DNA from: Microbacterium sp. Leaf320
Lineage (GTDB): Bacteria > Actinomycetota > Actinomycetes > Actinomycetales > Microbacteriaceae
Direction of reading: 5' to 3'
Assembly (NCBI RefSeq): GCF_001423485.1
Contig: NZ_LMOD01000002.1
Location: 425,780 to 489,779 of the forward strand
Length of the DNA: 64,000 bases
The translations under genes were made by a program, and so were the position numbers. Below, in pieces: positions 44,440 through 53,638 of the stretch. The notes beneath the pieces were generated by a model. The model searched no databases, was not told the DNA's origin, and saw only the letters and a list, made by a program, of their open reading frames with translations. Position 1 is the stretch's first letter. The number at the start of each line of letters is the position of its first letter.

Positions 44440-47381
44440 CAGATGGTCACCCCCCGCTCACGGAACTCCTGCGCCTGACGGTCGACCTCGGCGCCGAGGC
44501 TGCGCAGCACATCGAGCACGAGCCCGATGACGACGAGGTAGACGCCGATGTCGAAGATCGTCGACGTGACGAACTCCATGTGGCCGATGCCCGGGATCTC
44601 CCACTCCCAGAACGTGCTGGTGAGCGGGGCCATGCCGAAGAACAGCGGTACGACGGCGGTTCCGACGGCGAGGATGAGGCCGGTGCCGAGAAGTCGACCG
44701 GCATCCGTGGGCGCAGCCGCTCCGAGCTCCCAGCGTCCGCCGGCGACGTATCGCATGACGAGCGCCATTCCGGCGACGAGTCCGCCTGCGAAGCCGCCAC
44801 CCGGGAGGTTGTGCCCGGAGAACAGCAGGAAGATCGACACGACGATGATGGTGTGGAACAGGATGCGGACGATCACCTCGAGGAGGATCGACCGATTCTC
44901 GGGCTTCATCTTCTGACCGCCGACGAGCCAGGCGCGAGGGCTGCTCTCGTTCTCGGAGGTCTGGAAGCGCACGCCCTCGGTCGTCTCGACGAGGGGGCGG
45001 CTGAGGGTGCGACGACGGCGGGCCTTCGGCAGCGTCTTCGTCGCCGAGAGCATGTCGGCCCGGTGCGTGACGAAGACCAGAGAGGCGACTCCGGTGGCGG
45101 CCAGCACGAGCACCGAGAGCTCGCCCATCGTGTCCCATCCGCGGAGGTCGACGAGCGCGACGTTGACGACGTTCTTGCCGTGGCCGATCTCGTACGCGAG
45201 CTTGGGGAAGGCCTCGGAGATGGGGTCGGAGACGCGCGACTGCGTCGCCACGATCGCGACCAGAGCCATCGTGAGGCCCACCCCGACACCGAGGAGAGCC
45301 CGGGGGATGCGACCGACGGATGCATTGTGCTCACCCATCCGCGCCGGCAGGCGGCGGAGCACGAGGGCGAACGTGACCATGGTCACCGTCTCGACGAGGA
45401 TCTGCGTGAGCGCCAGGTCGGGGGCGCCGCTCGTCGCGAACAGCACGACCATGCCGAGACCGGTGATGGAGACGAGCACGACACCGGTGTAGCGCTTCTG
45501 CGCGCGCACGGCCATGACGGCGGCTGCCGCCATCATCGGCGCGACGACCACCTGGGCGGGCGTATGCCAGGCGGAGAGCTGGAAACGGTCGATGTCGCTC
45601 GCCAGCAGGGCCGTGATCTCGGCCGCCACGAACACGACGAAGATCGTGCCGACGTAGACGGGGAGGGAGCCTCGCTGGGTCAGTGTCGTGCTGAGCACCG
45701 AGAGGCGGTCGATGCCGCGCATCACCAGGTAGTAGACGTCCGCAGCGGTGAACCGGATGAGGCGCGCCTTGCGGTCCCACCCGGTGCGCACGGTGAGCAG
45801 GAAGAGCCCCGCGCCGAGGAGGATCGAGAGGATCGAGATGCCGAGCGCGGGCTCCAGCCCGTGCCAGAGCGCAAGGTGTCCGGGCCCCTCCGCGGCCACG
45901 CCCTCCGCATCGAGACCGGGGGTCGCCGTGAGTGCGTAGCCCTGCAGGGCGGTGTCGAGCGCGGGTGCGCCGATACCGGCGGCGATCGTGATTCCGGCGA
46001 GGATGATCGGCGCCGAGAGGAAGCCGACAGGCGGGTCGGGCCAGGCGGTGTCCGGCAGGCGGTCGCCGACGGCATCGCGCTTCTTCCAGAAGGCTCCCCA
46101 GAGGAAGCGGATGCCATATGCCGCAGTGAGAATGGAACCGAGGCTGACGCCGATGATCGCGACGAGACCCCAGGGGGATCCGTGCATGGCGTCGTCGAGG
46201 AGTGCGGTGAGCGTCGACTCCTTCGCGACGAACCCGATGGTCGGAGCGATGCCGGCCATCGAGGCGACCGAGATGAATGCCGCGGTCGCCATGACAGGGG
46301 CCTGACGACCCACACCGCTCAGCTCATCGATGTCACGGGTCGACAGCTGACGGTCGATCACGCCGACGATCAGGAACAGTGCCGACTTGAACAGCGCGTG
46401 TCCGATCACGAGCGCGAGCCCCGCCAGGGCGCTCGCCTGCGTGCCGTAGCCGATCACGATCGAGAAGAACCCGAGCTGGCTCACGGTGCCGAAGGCGAGG
46501 ATGCGCTTGAGGTCGGTCTCGCGAAGTGCCTGGATGCCGCCGATGAGCATCGTCACGATCCCCAGCGAGATGATGATCGGTCGCCAGGGCCCGGTGAACG
46601 CGAAGATCGGTGCGAAGCGCGCGATCAGGTAGATGCCCGCCTTCACCATGGCCGCCGCGTGCAGGTAGGCGCTCACCGGCGTCGGCGCAGCCATGGCTCC
46701 CGGCAGCCAGAAGTGGAACGGGAAGATCGCCGATTTGCTGATGGCTCCGACCAGGAGCATCACCACTGCGGCGTCGACGATGGGACCGGTGGGGGCGAGC
46801 TCGAGGATCTCGCGGATGCTGGAGGTGCCGGCATCGACCACGAGCAGCACGACACCGACGAACATGACGAGGCCGCCGAGGGTGGTGACCAGGAGCGCCT
46901 GCAGGGCCGCGCGTCGGCTGGCCGCACGGCGCCGGTAGTGCCCGATCAGGAGGTACGAGAGGATGCTCGTCACCTCCCAGAACATGACGAGCATGACCAG
47001 GTCGTCGGTCAGGACGAGACCGTACATCGCGCCGGCGAACCCGAGCAGGACGGCCGCGAACTGGCCGATCCCCGCCGAGTCGTCGTGGAAGTACCAGCGG
47101 CAGTAGAGCAGAACGAGAGCACCGACGCCCGTGACGATCAGGGTGAGCACCCAGCCGAGCACGTCCATGTTCATAGACAGGTTGAGCCCGAGCTGCGGGA
47201 TCCACTCGACCGACACGAATGGCGTGGGCCCGTCGAGCACCTGGGGGGTGAGCACCAGCGCATGGACGAATGCCGCTGCGGGAATGAGAGCCGCGATCAC
47301 GAATGCCTGAGACCCCAGCCATCGCACCAGCACGGGCATCAGGATCGACCCGAGGAGGAACACGGCGAGGAGCGTCAGCAT
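44439..47381 (-). CDS. mnhA: Na+/H+ antiporter subunit A with fused MnhB domain
   Basis: Membrane protein of 980 residues. The N-terminal NuoL-like part includes SKSAIFPFHFWLPGAMAAPTPVSAYLHAAAMVKAGIYL with the conserved Lys and His residues. Additional helices carry the MbhD/E-like region (APDLALTQILVETVTMVTFALVLRRLP). The last 150 residues are the MnhB domain (FHTIIVVSIFLLFSGHNLPGGGFAGGLVAG). The AB fusion is standard for six-gene mrp operons. GAGGAG precedes the ATG at 47381, and TAAACT at 47449-47454 is a possible -10. The antiporter would serve Na+ and pH homeostasis. Confidence 0.94.
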   Translation of the reverse strand: MLTLLAVFLLGSILMPVLVRWLGSQAFVIAALIPAAAFVHALVLTPQVLDGPTPFVSVEWIPQLGLNLSMNMDVLGWVLTLIVTGVGALVLLYCRWYFHDDSAGIGQFAAVLLGFAGAMYGLVLTDDLVMLVMFWEVTSILSYLLIGHYRRRAASRRAALQALLVTTLGGLVMFVGVVLLVVDAGTSSIREILELAPTGPIVDAAVVMLLVGAISKSAIFPFHFWLPGAMAAPTPVSAYLHAAAMVKAGIYLIARFAPIFAFTGPWRPIIISLGIVTMLIGGIQALRETDLKRILAFGTVSQLGFFSIVIGYGTQASALAGLALVIGHALFKSALFLIVGVIDRQLSTRDIDELSGVGRQAPVMATAAFISVASMAGIAPTIGFVAKESTLTALLDDAMHGSPWGLVAIIGVSLGSILTAAYGIRFLWGAFWKKRDAVGDRLPDTAWPDPPVGFLSAPIILAGITIAAGIGAPALDTALQGYALTATPGLDAEGVAAEGPGHLALWHGLEPALGISILSILLGAGLFLLTVRTGWDRKARLIRFTAADVYYLVMRGIDRLSVLSTTLTQRGSLPVYVGTIFVVFVAAEITALLASDIDRFQLSAWHTPAQVVVAPMMAAAAVMAVRAQKRYTGVVLVSITGLGMVVLFATSGAPDLALTQILVETVTMVTFALVLRRLPARMGEHNASVGRIPRALLGVGVGLTMALVAIVATQSRVSDPISEAFPKLAYEIGHGKNVVNVALVDLRGWDTMGELSVLVLAATGVASLVFVTHRADMLSATKTLPKARRRRTLSRPLVETTEGVRFQTSENESSPRAWLVGGQKMKPENRSILLEVIVRILFHTIIVVSIFLLFSGHNLPGGGFAGGLVAGMALVMRYVAGGRWELGAAAPTDAGRLLGTGLILAVGTAVVPLFFGMAPLTSTFWEWEIPGIGHMEFVTSTIFDIGVYLVVIGLVLDVLRSLGAEVDRQAQEFRERGVTI

Positions 47382-47562
47382 ATACGCGGCTCCTCAAAGC
47401 TCGTCGGCCGGGGGGCGGCGCAGGCGGGCGGGCGGGTGTCGATATCGAGTTTACCTTGATATTCCGCGCTTTCGGGCCGATGATGTCCGTCGCGGATGGC
47501 GCAAATGGTCGACTTCCCCCGGATTTTCGGGCACTTTGCGCGCTCCGAATCCGGAAATCAGA

Positions 47563-48288
47563 TCATTCGGATGCGTTCTCCGCCCGCCGCGCGAGCGCGG
47601 GGCCGAGCCGGTCGTACGAATTCTCGATGTGAGCGCGCATCGCCTCGGCAGCAGCGTCTGCGTCTCGTCTGCGCAGGGCGTCGAGGATGCCCTCGTGCTC
47701 GTTGACCGTGTCGTCCTCGAAGTCGTGGCGGAAGTTCAGTCGGTAGAGGTGCATGTGCGAGCGCAGTCGCACGATGGCCTCCGAGAGCAGCGGGCTCTGC
47801 GCATGCTCGGCGATCAGGTGGTGGAAGTGCAGGTCCTCGTCGATGAACCGACGGTAGTTGCGGAAGCTCTCGTCCTCATCGGGGGCGGATGCGGCACGCA
47901 TCTGCACGACGGATTCGGCGAGTTCGCTCTCGGTGTCGTCGTCGAGATGGGTCGACGCGCGACGCGCGGCCTCCGGTTCGAGCAGCTCGCGCATGTCGTA
48001 GAGGTCGCGAAGACCTGCCTCGTCGAGCAGAGGGGCCGCGACGTAGCCTTTGAGCGCCCGCTTCGCGACGAGTCCCTCGGACTCGAGGCGCGTGAGGGCC
48101 TCTCGCACAGGTGTCGGCGAGACATCGAGATCGCGAGCGACCGCATCGATGTTCACTCGGGCGCCGGGTTCGATGACCCGGTCCATGAGAAGGCCGAGCA
48201 CCGCGTCGTACACGTCATCGACGAGGGCGCGTCGCGCCGGGAGCGGCCGCGGTCCGCGTGCCTCGTCGTCGCCGAACATGAGTCTCAT
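47563..48288 (-). CDS. GntR-family regulator with FCD ligand domain
   Basis: Protein of 241 residues. The winged helix reads YDAVLGLLMDRVIEPGARVNIDAVARDLDVSPTPVREALTRLESEGLV; the C-terminal all-helical FCD domain follows (LYDMRELLEPEAARRA, HFHHLIAEHAQSPLL). The ATG at 48288 overlaps the aldo/keto reductase stop by 4 bp; the ATG at 48279 is an alternative. It is the last gene of the fucoside operon and the obvious candidate to sense the sugar or an acid intermediate. Its operator may be the TCCTATAGGA palindrome at 55009-55018. Confidence 0.9.
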   Translation of the reverse strand: MRLMFGDDEARGPRPLPARRALVDDVYDAVLGLLMDRVIEPGARVNIDAVARDLDVSPTPVREALTRLESEGLVAKRALKGYVAAPLLDEAGLRDLYDMRELLEPEAARRASTHLDDDTESELAESVVQMRAASAPDEDESFRNYRRFIDEDLHFHHLIAEHAQSPLLSEAIVRLRSHMHLYRLNFRHDFEDDTVNEHEGILDALRRRDADAAAEAMRAHIENSYDRLGPALARRAENASE

Positions 48289-49331
48289 CGTACGGGGTGC
48301 CCTTCTCGGCCAACGGCCTGCCGCGCGGGGGCGACTTCGTGGCTGATCAGGCCCCGTTCCCGGAGTTCGCCCCACACCTCGTTTCCGACATGTCGAGCGA
48401 CGAGCCCGCTGTTCCGTGCGACCTGCTCGGCGCTCGCGCCGCCCATCACGACGGCCCCGACTGACGAGTGCGTCAACGGGTACTGGGCGGCCAGCTCCGG
48501 GAGCGTCCGTCCATAGCGATGCGCGACGCGCGCGATCGCCTGCGCCCGTTCGACCACCGAGCGGCCCGCGGGGCCGTAGTCGAACGTGGAGTCCTGCCCC
48601 GGAGCGTCCGTCGCGAGGATCCCCGAGTTGAACACGGCGGCAGCGAGCACCGTGACGTCGCGCTCTTCGGCCGCGGGGAGCAGGTCGACCGCCGCCGACT
48701 GATCCAGCAGCGTCCAGCGCCCGGCGATCATCATCACGTCGGCATCCGTCTCCCGCACGAATAGCGAGAGCATCCTGCTCTGATTCATGCCGGCGCCGAA
48801 CGAGCGGATGACGCCTTGGTCGCGCAGCTCGCTCAGCGCGGGGAACGCTCCCTCGAGTGCGTCCCGCTCGTGGTCATCCGGGTCGTGCACGAGGGCGATG
48901 TCGATGCGGTCGAGGCCGAGACGCTCGAGAGACTGCTCGATCGAGCGCAGCACACCGTCACGCGAGTAGTCGCGCACGCGACGGTGATCGGCGGGAACGT
49001 CGAACAGGTTCTCCATGTCGGTGCGGCCCCCGGCATCCTGCGGCACCAGCAGTCGCCCGACCTTGGTCGAGACGATGACCTCGTCGCGCGGCAGGTCGCG
49101 CAGACCCTCGCCCAGCCGGCGCTCGGCGAGCCCGAGACCATAGTGCGGCGCGACATCGAAGTACCGCACACCGCCCGCCCACGCTGCGGGCACGATCGTC
49201 GGCCAGTCCTCCTCGCCGAGCGCCTGGTAGAGGTTGCCGAGGGCTGCGGCTCCGTACGCGATGGGCGGAGCGGAGAGCCCCGCCCGCCCGATCGCGACGG
49301 GCTGCGAACCGGCGGAGACCACGGCGCTCAT
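48285..49331 (-). CDS. Aldo/keto reductase, D-threo-aldose/L-fucose 1-dehydrogenase type
   Basis: Protein of 348 residues. The active-site Tyr is in YFDVAPHYGLGLAERRLGEGL, the PHYG-LGxxERRLG pattern shared with D-threo-aldose 1-dehydrogenases, which oxidise L-fucose to its lactone. Lys in VIVSTKVGRLL and the later MGGASAEQVARN support the AKR fold. The ATG at 49331 overlaps the dehydratase stop by 4 bp. Context with fucosidases makes L-fucose the likely substrate; that is inference. Confidence 0.85.
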   Translation of the reverse strand: MSAVVSAGSQPVAIGRAGLSAPPIAYGAAALGNLYQALGEEDWPTIVPAAWAGGVRYFDVAPHYGLGLAERRLGEGLRDLPRDEVIVSTKVGRLLVPQDAGGRTDMENLFDVPADHRRVRDYSRDGVLRSIEQSLERLGLDRIDIALVHDPDDHERDALEGAFPALSELRDQGVIRSFGAGMNQSRMLSLFVRETDADVMMIAGRWTLLDQSAAVDLLPAAEERDVTVLAAAVFNSGILATDAPGQDSTFDYGPAGRSVVERAQAIARVAHRYGRTLPELAAQYPLTHSSVGAVVMGGASAEQVARNSGLVARHVGNEVWGELRERGLISHEVAPARQAVGREGHPVR

Positions 49332-50476
49332 GACACGATCAGCCGAGCCAGAGCGTCGTCGTCCCACGCGATTCCGAGCCCTGCCTCGGTCGGCGCCCAG
49401 CCGCGCCCGTCCTCGATGCGGATCTCGCCGGTCGTGACCGCCCGCAGCTGCGGGATGTGCTCGAGGTACAGCGCGTTGGGGATCGCGCAGACGAGTGACA
49501 CGTGCAGCTCCATGAGGAAGTGCGGGGCGACGGGGGCGTTGAACGACTCGGCCAGATGTGCGATCTTGAGCCACGGTGTGATGCCACCGACCCGTGCGAC
49601 GTCGGCCTGCACGATCGATGCCCCACCTCGTTGCAGGTGCTCGCGGAAGTGGCCGAGCGAGTACATGCTCTCCCCGACCGCGATCGGCACCGAGGTCGAG
49701 CGGGCGAGCAGACGGTGGCCCTCGATGTCCTCCGCCGGCAGCGGCTCCTCGAACCAGAAGACATCGACCTGCTCGAACAGCCGCGCTCGCCGCACGGCCT
49801 CAGCGACCGTGAACGACTGATTCGCATCGACCATGATGTCCATGCCCGGTCCGACGGCGTCTCGCACGGCGCGCAGGCGCTCGAGGTCCTGGTGGCCACG
49901 CGGCATCCCGACCTTGATCTTGACGCCGCCCATGCCGCGTTCCTTCGCGTCGACCGCGTGCGCGACCAGCTCGTCGGTACGGAAATGCAGCCACCCGCCC
50001 TCGGTGTCGTACACCGGGACGGACGGTGAGGCTCCACCCGCTGCGACCCACAACGGCAGGCCGGCTCGGCGGGTCTTCGCATCCCACACCGCGGTGTCGA
50101 CCGCGGCGAGCGCGAGCGCGGTGACCGGCCCCACCGTCGTGGCGCGCGTGATGCCGAACAGTGCGAGCCACAGTGCTTCGGGGCGCTCGGCCTCGAGCCC
50201 GATCAGCGCGGGCAGCAGCGTCTCGCGCAGCAGGCTGAGCACCGCCCCTCCGCCGGTGCCGATCGTGTAGCTGTATCCGGTGCCCTCGGTGCCGTCCGCA
50301 GTGCGCAGCCGCACGAGGATGGTCTCCTGCTTGACGAACGTCTGCAGAGCATCCGTCCGCTCGGTCTCGACCGGCAGGTCGCACAGCTGCGCCTCGGCGT
50401 GCACGATGCGGCTGCCTGCCGTGGCATCCGCCGTGACCTCGAGGAGGCCCCGGGTGGTGTGGTGTGTCGTGGTCAT
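49328..50476 (-). CDS. Mandelate racemase/muconate lactonizing-type sugar-acid dehydratase (candidate L-fuconate dehydratase)
   Basis: Enolase-superfamily protein of 382 residues. The KxK base is in GGVKIKVGM. The metal ligands are Asp in IMVDANQSF, Glu in FWFEEPLP and Glu in IAVGESMYS, and the partner His is in APHFLMELH. This is the mandelate-racemase subgroup arrangement used by acid-sugar dehydratases. The ATG at 50476 overlaps the permease stop by one base. Fucose context suggests L-fuconate as substrate; the protein is shorter than the classical Xanthomonas fuconate dehydratase, so substrate remains open. Confidence 0.85.
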   Translation of the reverse strand: MTTTHHTTRGLLEVTADATAGSRIVHAEAQLCDLPVETERTDALQTFVKQETILVRLRTADGTEGTGYSYTIGTGGGAVLSLLRETLLPALIGLEAERPEALWLALFGITRATTVGPVTALALAAVDTAVWDAKTRRAGLPLWVAAGGASPSVPVYDTEGGWLHFRTDELVAHAVDAKERGMGGVKIKVGMPRGHQDLERLRAVRDAVGPGMDIMVDANQSFTVAEAVRRARLFEQVDVFWFEEPLPAEDIEGHRLLARSTSVPIAVGESMYSLGHFREHLQRGGASIVQADVARVGGITPWLKIAHLAESFNAPVAPHFLMELHVSLVCAIPNALYLEHIPQLRAVTTGEIRIEDGRGWAPTEAGLGIAWDDDALARLIVS

Positions 50477-51339
50477 CAGCGTCCTCCGAGTCCGCCCAGG
50501 GTGACTCCCTTGATGAGCTGCCTCTGCAGCAGCAGCACGAGGATCAACGAGGGGATGACGGCCAGCGTCGACGCGGCCATCAGCAGCGACCACTGCGTGC
50601 CGAACTGACCGGTGAACATGCCGAGCCCGAGGGGCACGGTGGCCATGTCCTGCGTGTTGATGATGATCAGCGGCCACAGGTACGAGTTCCAGTAGCCGAT
50701 GAACGAGAACACCGCGAGCACGCTCAGCGGCGCGACGAGCTGCGGAAGCAGCACCGACCACAGGGTGCGGAGGCGCGACGCACCGTCGATCAGCGCCGCT
50801 TCCTCGTACTCCATCGGGATGGTGAGGAAGAACTGGCGCATCAGGAAGGTGCCGAACGCGGTGAACGCGAACGGGATGATGAGGGCCGCATAGCTGTCGT
50901 TCCACCCCCAGCTGTTGATCATGATGAACAGGGGGACGACCAGCACCTCCTGGGGCAGCACGAGCGTGAGCACGAACAGCAGGAAGAGCTTGTCGCGGTA
51001 CTTGAAGCGCAGCCGCGAGAAGGCGTACGCCGACAGCACTGCGACGATCACCGAGAGCGCGGCGCCGAGGATCGCGACGAGAAGGCCGTTGAGGATGAAC
51101 CGGCCGAAGGGCACGACCGTCCACGCCTCGACGAAGTTGGCCCAGCGGATCTCCGAGCCGAAGATCTGCGGTGTCGCCGTGAAGACCTCGTTCTCAGGCT
51201 TGAGAGCGGTGAGGAACATCCAGATGAACGGGAACGCGAAGATCAGCGCGACCACGGCGATGGCTGCGGTGTTCAGCCACTCCTTGATCGAGTCCCGGCG
51301 CTGACTCGCTCGACGAGGCAGACTCACGACCTCACTCAT
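50476..51339 (-). CDS. Sugar ABC transporter permease (MalG type)
   Basis: Membrane protein of 287 residues with six helices. It carries the EAA loop EYEEAALIDGASRLRTLWSVLLPQL and the C-terminal ending LLLQRQLIKGVTLGGLGG typical of MalG-like permeases of carbohydrate uptake family 1. It overlaps the MalF-type gene by 8 bp. Together they should import the fucoside or fucose delivered by the binding protein. No dedicated ATPase is encoded; a shared MsiK-like ATPase is usual in actinobacteria. Confidence 0.92.
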   Translation of the reverse strand: MSEVVSLPRRASQRRDSIKEWLNTAAIAVVALIFAFPFIWMFLTALKPENEVFTATPQIFGSEIRWANFVEAWTVVPFGRFILNGLLVAILGAALSVIVAVLSAYAFSRLRFKYRDKLFLLFVLTLVLPQEVLVVPLFIMINSWGWNDSYAALIIPFAFTAFGTFLMRQFFLTIPMEYEEAALIDGASRLRTLWSVLLPQLVAPLSVLAVFSFIGYWNSYLWPLIIINTQDMATVPLGLGMFTGQFGTQWSLLMAASTLAVIPSLILVLLLQRQLIKGVTLGGLGGR

Positions 51340-52303
51340 AGTTCACCCACCTGCGCTGGCCGACGAACTGCAAGGCGGTGATGAGCATCACCACGAGGAA
51401 GAGGATCCACGCGAGAGCGGATGCATAGCCGAGCCGATCGAAGACGAAGCCGTTGCGATAGAGGTACAGCACGAAGGTGTTGGTGCTCTCACCCGGTCCT
51501 CCCTGGGTGAGGAACAGCGGCTGCACGAACACCTGGAAGGCGCCGATCATCGTCATCGTCGAGCAGAAGAACAGAGACGGCGACAGCAGCGGCAGGATGA
51601 TGAACCGCAGACGCTGCCAGGCCGATGTGCCGTCGATACGGGACGCCTCGAGCAGCTCCTTCGGGATGGCGCTGAGACCTGCCGACAGGACGATCACGTT
51701 GTAGCCGAACGACTGCCACACCGACATCGCGATCACTGAGGGCAGCGCCCAGGCCGAGTCGGACAGCCAGTTGGGGCCGTCGATGCCGACCGTCGCGAGC
51801 ATCGAGTTGACGAGGCCGTCCTGCGAGAGCAGAAGACGCCACACAAGGGCGTTCGCCACCATCGGAGTGATGACGGGCAGGAAGAAGATGACCCTCCAGG
51901 CCCCTGCCGCCTTCATGCGCGTGCTGAGCCACAGCGAGATGGTGAGGGCGACGACGAGGTTCAGCGCGGTGTAGACGATCGCGAAGATCAGCGTGTTGCC
52001 GAGCACCGTGTAGAACGTCGGGTCGCGGAACAGTTTGATGTAGTTCTCGAACCCGATGAAGTCGGGGCTGCCGAACAGCTTCCAGTCGAACAGGCTGATG
52101 AATGCCGACCCGAACAGCGGCGTGAGGGTGAAGAGGACGAACCCGATCATCCCCGGGGCGAGGAAGGCGACCGCCACCCAGCCGTTGCCGCGTCGGCGCG
52201 GCGGCCTCGGAACCCGCGGGGCGGGAGAGCCGAAGGGCACCCCCGCCGCGCCGGGCATCGAAGAGGAGGCCGTGGCCTCTCTCCGCTCGCTCATGATCGC
52301 CAT
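51332..52303 (-). CDS. Sugar ABC transporter permease (MalF type)
   Basis: Membrane protein of 323 residues. A Pro/Arg-rich N-terminal tail leads to six helices. The EAA loop reads KELLEASRIDGTSAWQRLRFIILPLL, and QPLFLTQGGPGESTNTFVLYLY is the characteristic MalF-like segment. Start ATG at 52303; an ATG at 52294 (MSERRE) with GGATGG upstream is an alternative. It lies 4 bp after the binding-protein gene. Confidence 0.92.
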   Translation of the reverse strand: MAIMSERREATASSSMPGAAGVPFGSPAPRVPRPPRRRGNGWVAVAFLAPGMIGFVLFTLTPLFGSAFISLFDWKLFGSPDFIGFENYIKLFRDPTFYTVLGNTLIFAIVYTALNLVVALTISLWLSTRMKAAGAWRVIFFLPVITPMVANALVWRLLLSQDGLVNSMLATVGIDGPNWLSDSAWALPSVIAMSVWQSFGYNVIVLSAGLSAIPKELLEASRIDGTSAWQRLRFIILPLLSPSLFFCSTMTMIGAFQVFVQPLFLTQGGPGESTNTFVLYLYRNGFVFDRLGYASALAWILFLVVMLITALQFVGQRRWVNYE

Positions 52304-52307
52304 CCGC

Positions 52308-53561
52308 TCAGCCCGCGACCGAGTTCTGGATCGTCTCCATGATCTCCGCAGCCGTCAGCTCACCCCGGTAGCCCTGCACTCCGTACTGGGTCATCAGGGT
52401 CTCGACCTGGTTCCAGGTCGGGGTCGTGCGCTGCGGGGTCGCGTCGGCGAGCAGAGCCTCGACCACCTCGGCGGCGCCCTCTGTCTTACCCTCGGCCCAG
52501 GCAGGCAGCGCCTCGATGCGCGCGGGGACGATGCCGCGGGCCTCGGCCTGCTTCTCCTGCACCGACACCGACGTCAGCGCCTCGATCGCGGCGAAGGCCT
52601 CGTCTGGGCGGTCGCAGTTCGCAGCGATGCCGAAGCCCGACCCTGCCGTCATCGCGGCCGCCTCGCCGCTTGTCGACGGGACGATCGTGACGCCGAGTGT
52701 GAAGTCGGCGGCGTCGGCGAAGCTGCCGTACATCCACGGCCCCTCGATCAGCATCGGCACCTCTCCCGAGGTGAACGCCTGCTGCGAGACCTCGGAGCCG
52801 TCGGCGGCCTCAGGCGCCTTGGCGACCTGTTCGACCGACACGAGGTCGAAGAAGCTCTGCATCTGGTCGACGAAATCGGAGTTCGTCAGGTCGAGCTCTC
52901 CGTCTTCGGTGACCGCGGGCACCCCGTCGGCGAGTGACCAGGCGTTGGGGATGAAGATGCCGGGAGCGAGCGCGAGGCCCTTCTTCTCTCCGTCGGTGAG
53001 GGCTTTGGCGTCGGAGATGAACTGATCGCGGCTGTACTCGGTGCCCGGCAGCTCGAGACCCGCGGCCTGGAACGCCTCGACGTTGTAGAAGAGCACGATC
53101 GGCTCGGCGTCGTAGGGGATGGCGCGGATCGTGCCGTCGACGGTCATGCCGCTGAGCATCGACGCATCGATGTTCTCGATGTCGAAGCCGCTCTTCTCGA
53201 TCAGGTCGTCGAGGGGCATCAGCAGATCGCCGAGCTCCTGCGCCCGGGCAGCCTGGGTGGTGAGCAGGCAGGGCGGGTTCGATCCGCTCAGGCGGGTCTT
53301 CACCTTGGTCCAGTAGTCGGCGAAGCTCGGGCCCTCGACCGTGATGTCGAGATCGGGATCCTCGGCCTGCGCACCCGAGATGAAGTCGGCCCACTGGGCC
53401 TGGTCGCCCTCGCTGGCGGCCCAGGTGTAGAGCACGAGCGGGCCGCCGGCTTCGCCGCCTCCGCCCGATCCGCCGGCACAGCCGGCGAGGGTGATGGCGG
53501 TGAGGCCCGCGACGCCGGTCAGGATGACCCGCTTCGCGCGTCGGGATGAGAGTGCATTCAT
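52308..53561 (-). CDS. Sugar ABC transporter substrate-binding lipoprotein
   Basis: Protein of 417 residues with signal peptide and lipobox LAGC (Cys28). The mature extracellular-solute-binding type 1 fold includes WADFISGAQAEDPDLDITVE, a mid-protein hinge IPYDAEPIVLFYNVEAFQAAG and a late MLIEGPWMYGSFADA. A strong AAGGAGG precedes the ATG at 53561. Neighbouring GH29 genes suggest fucose or fucosylated oligosaccharides as ligand. Confidence 0.92.
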   Translation of the reverse strand: MNALSSRRAKRVILTGVAGLTAITLAGCAGGSGGGGEAGGPLVLYTWAASEGDQAQWADFISGAQAEDPDLDITVEGPSFADYWTKVKTRLSGSNPPCLLTTQAARAQELGDLLMPLDDLIEKSGFDIENIDASMLSGMTVDGTIRAIPYDAEPIVLFYNVEAFQAAGLELPGTEYSRDQFISDAKALTDGEKKGLALAPGIFIPNAWSLADGVPAVTEDGELDLTNSDFVDQMQSFFDLVSVEQVAKAPEAADGSEVSQQAFTSGEVPMLIEGPWMYGSFADAADFTLGVTIVPSTSGEAAAMTAGSGFGIAANCDRPDEAFAAIEALTSVSVQEKQAEARGIVPARIEALPAWAEGKTEGAAEVVEALLADATPQRTTPTWNQVETLMTQYGVQGYRGELTAAEIMETIQNSVAG

Positions 53562-53638
53562 TCTGTCTGCCTCCTTCATTGGATGCTGATTCGATGCGAT
53601 GGGTGAGGGGGTATTGCTCTGGTGTTCGGTTGCTCTGG

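Noticed and set aside
44580..47459. A 959-codon open frame on the plus strand
   Set aside because: It is exactly antisense to mnhA, has biased Arg/Asp/Glu/His composition from reversed GC-rich codons, and shows no domain. The same applies to long antisense frames over the oxidoreductase (3628-5574), the cyclase (13027-15237) and the acylase (34480-36291).
47401..47562. Small gene in the gap between mnhA and the GntR gene
   Set aside because: Short frames here lack ribosome sites and domain patterns. The gap contains lower-GC sequence that probably holds the mrp promoter.
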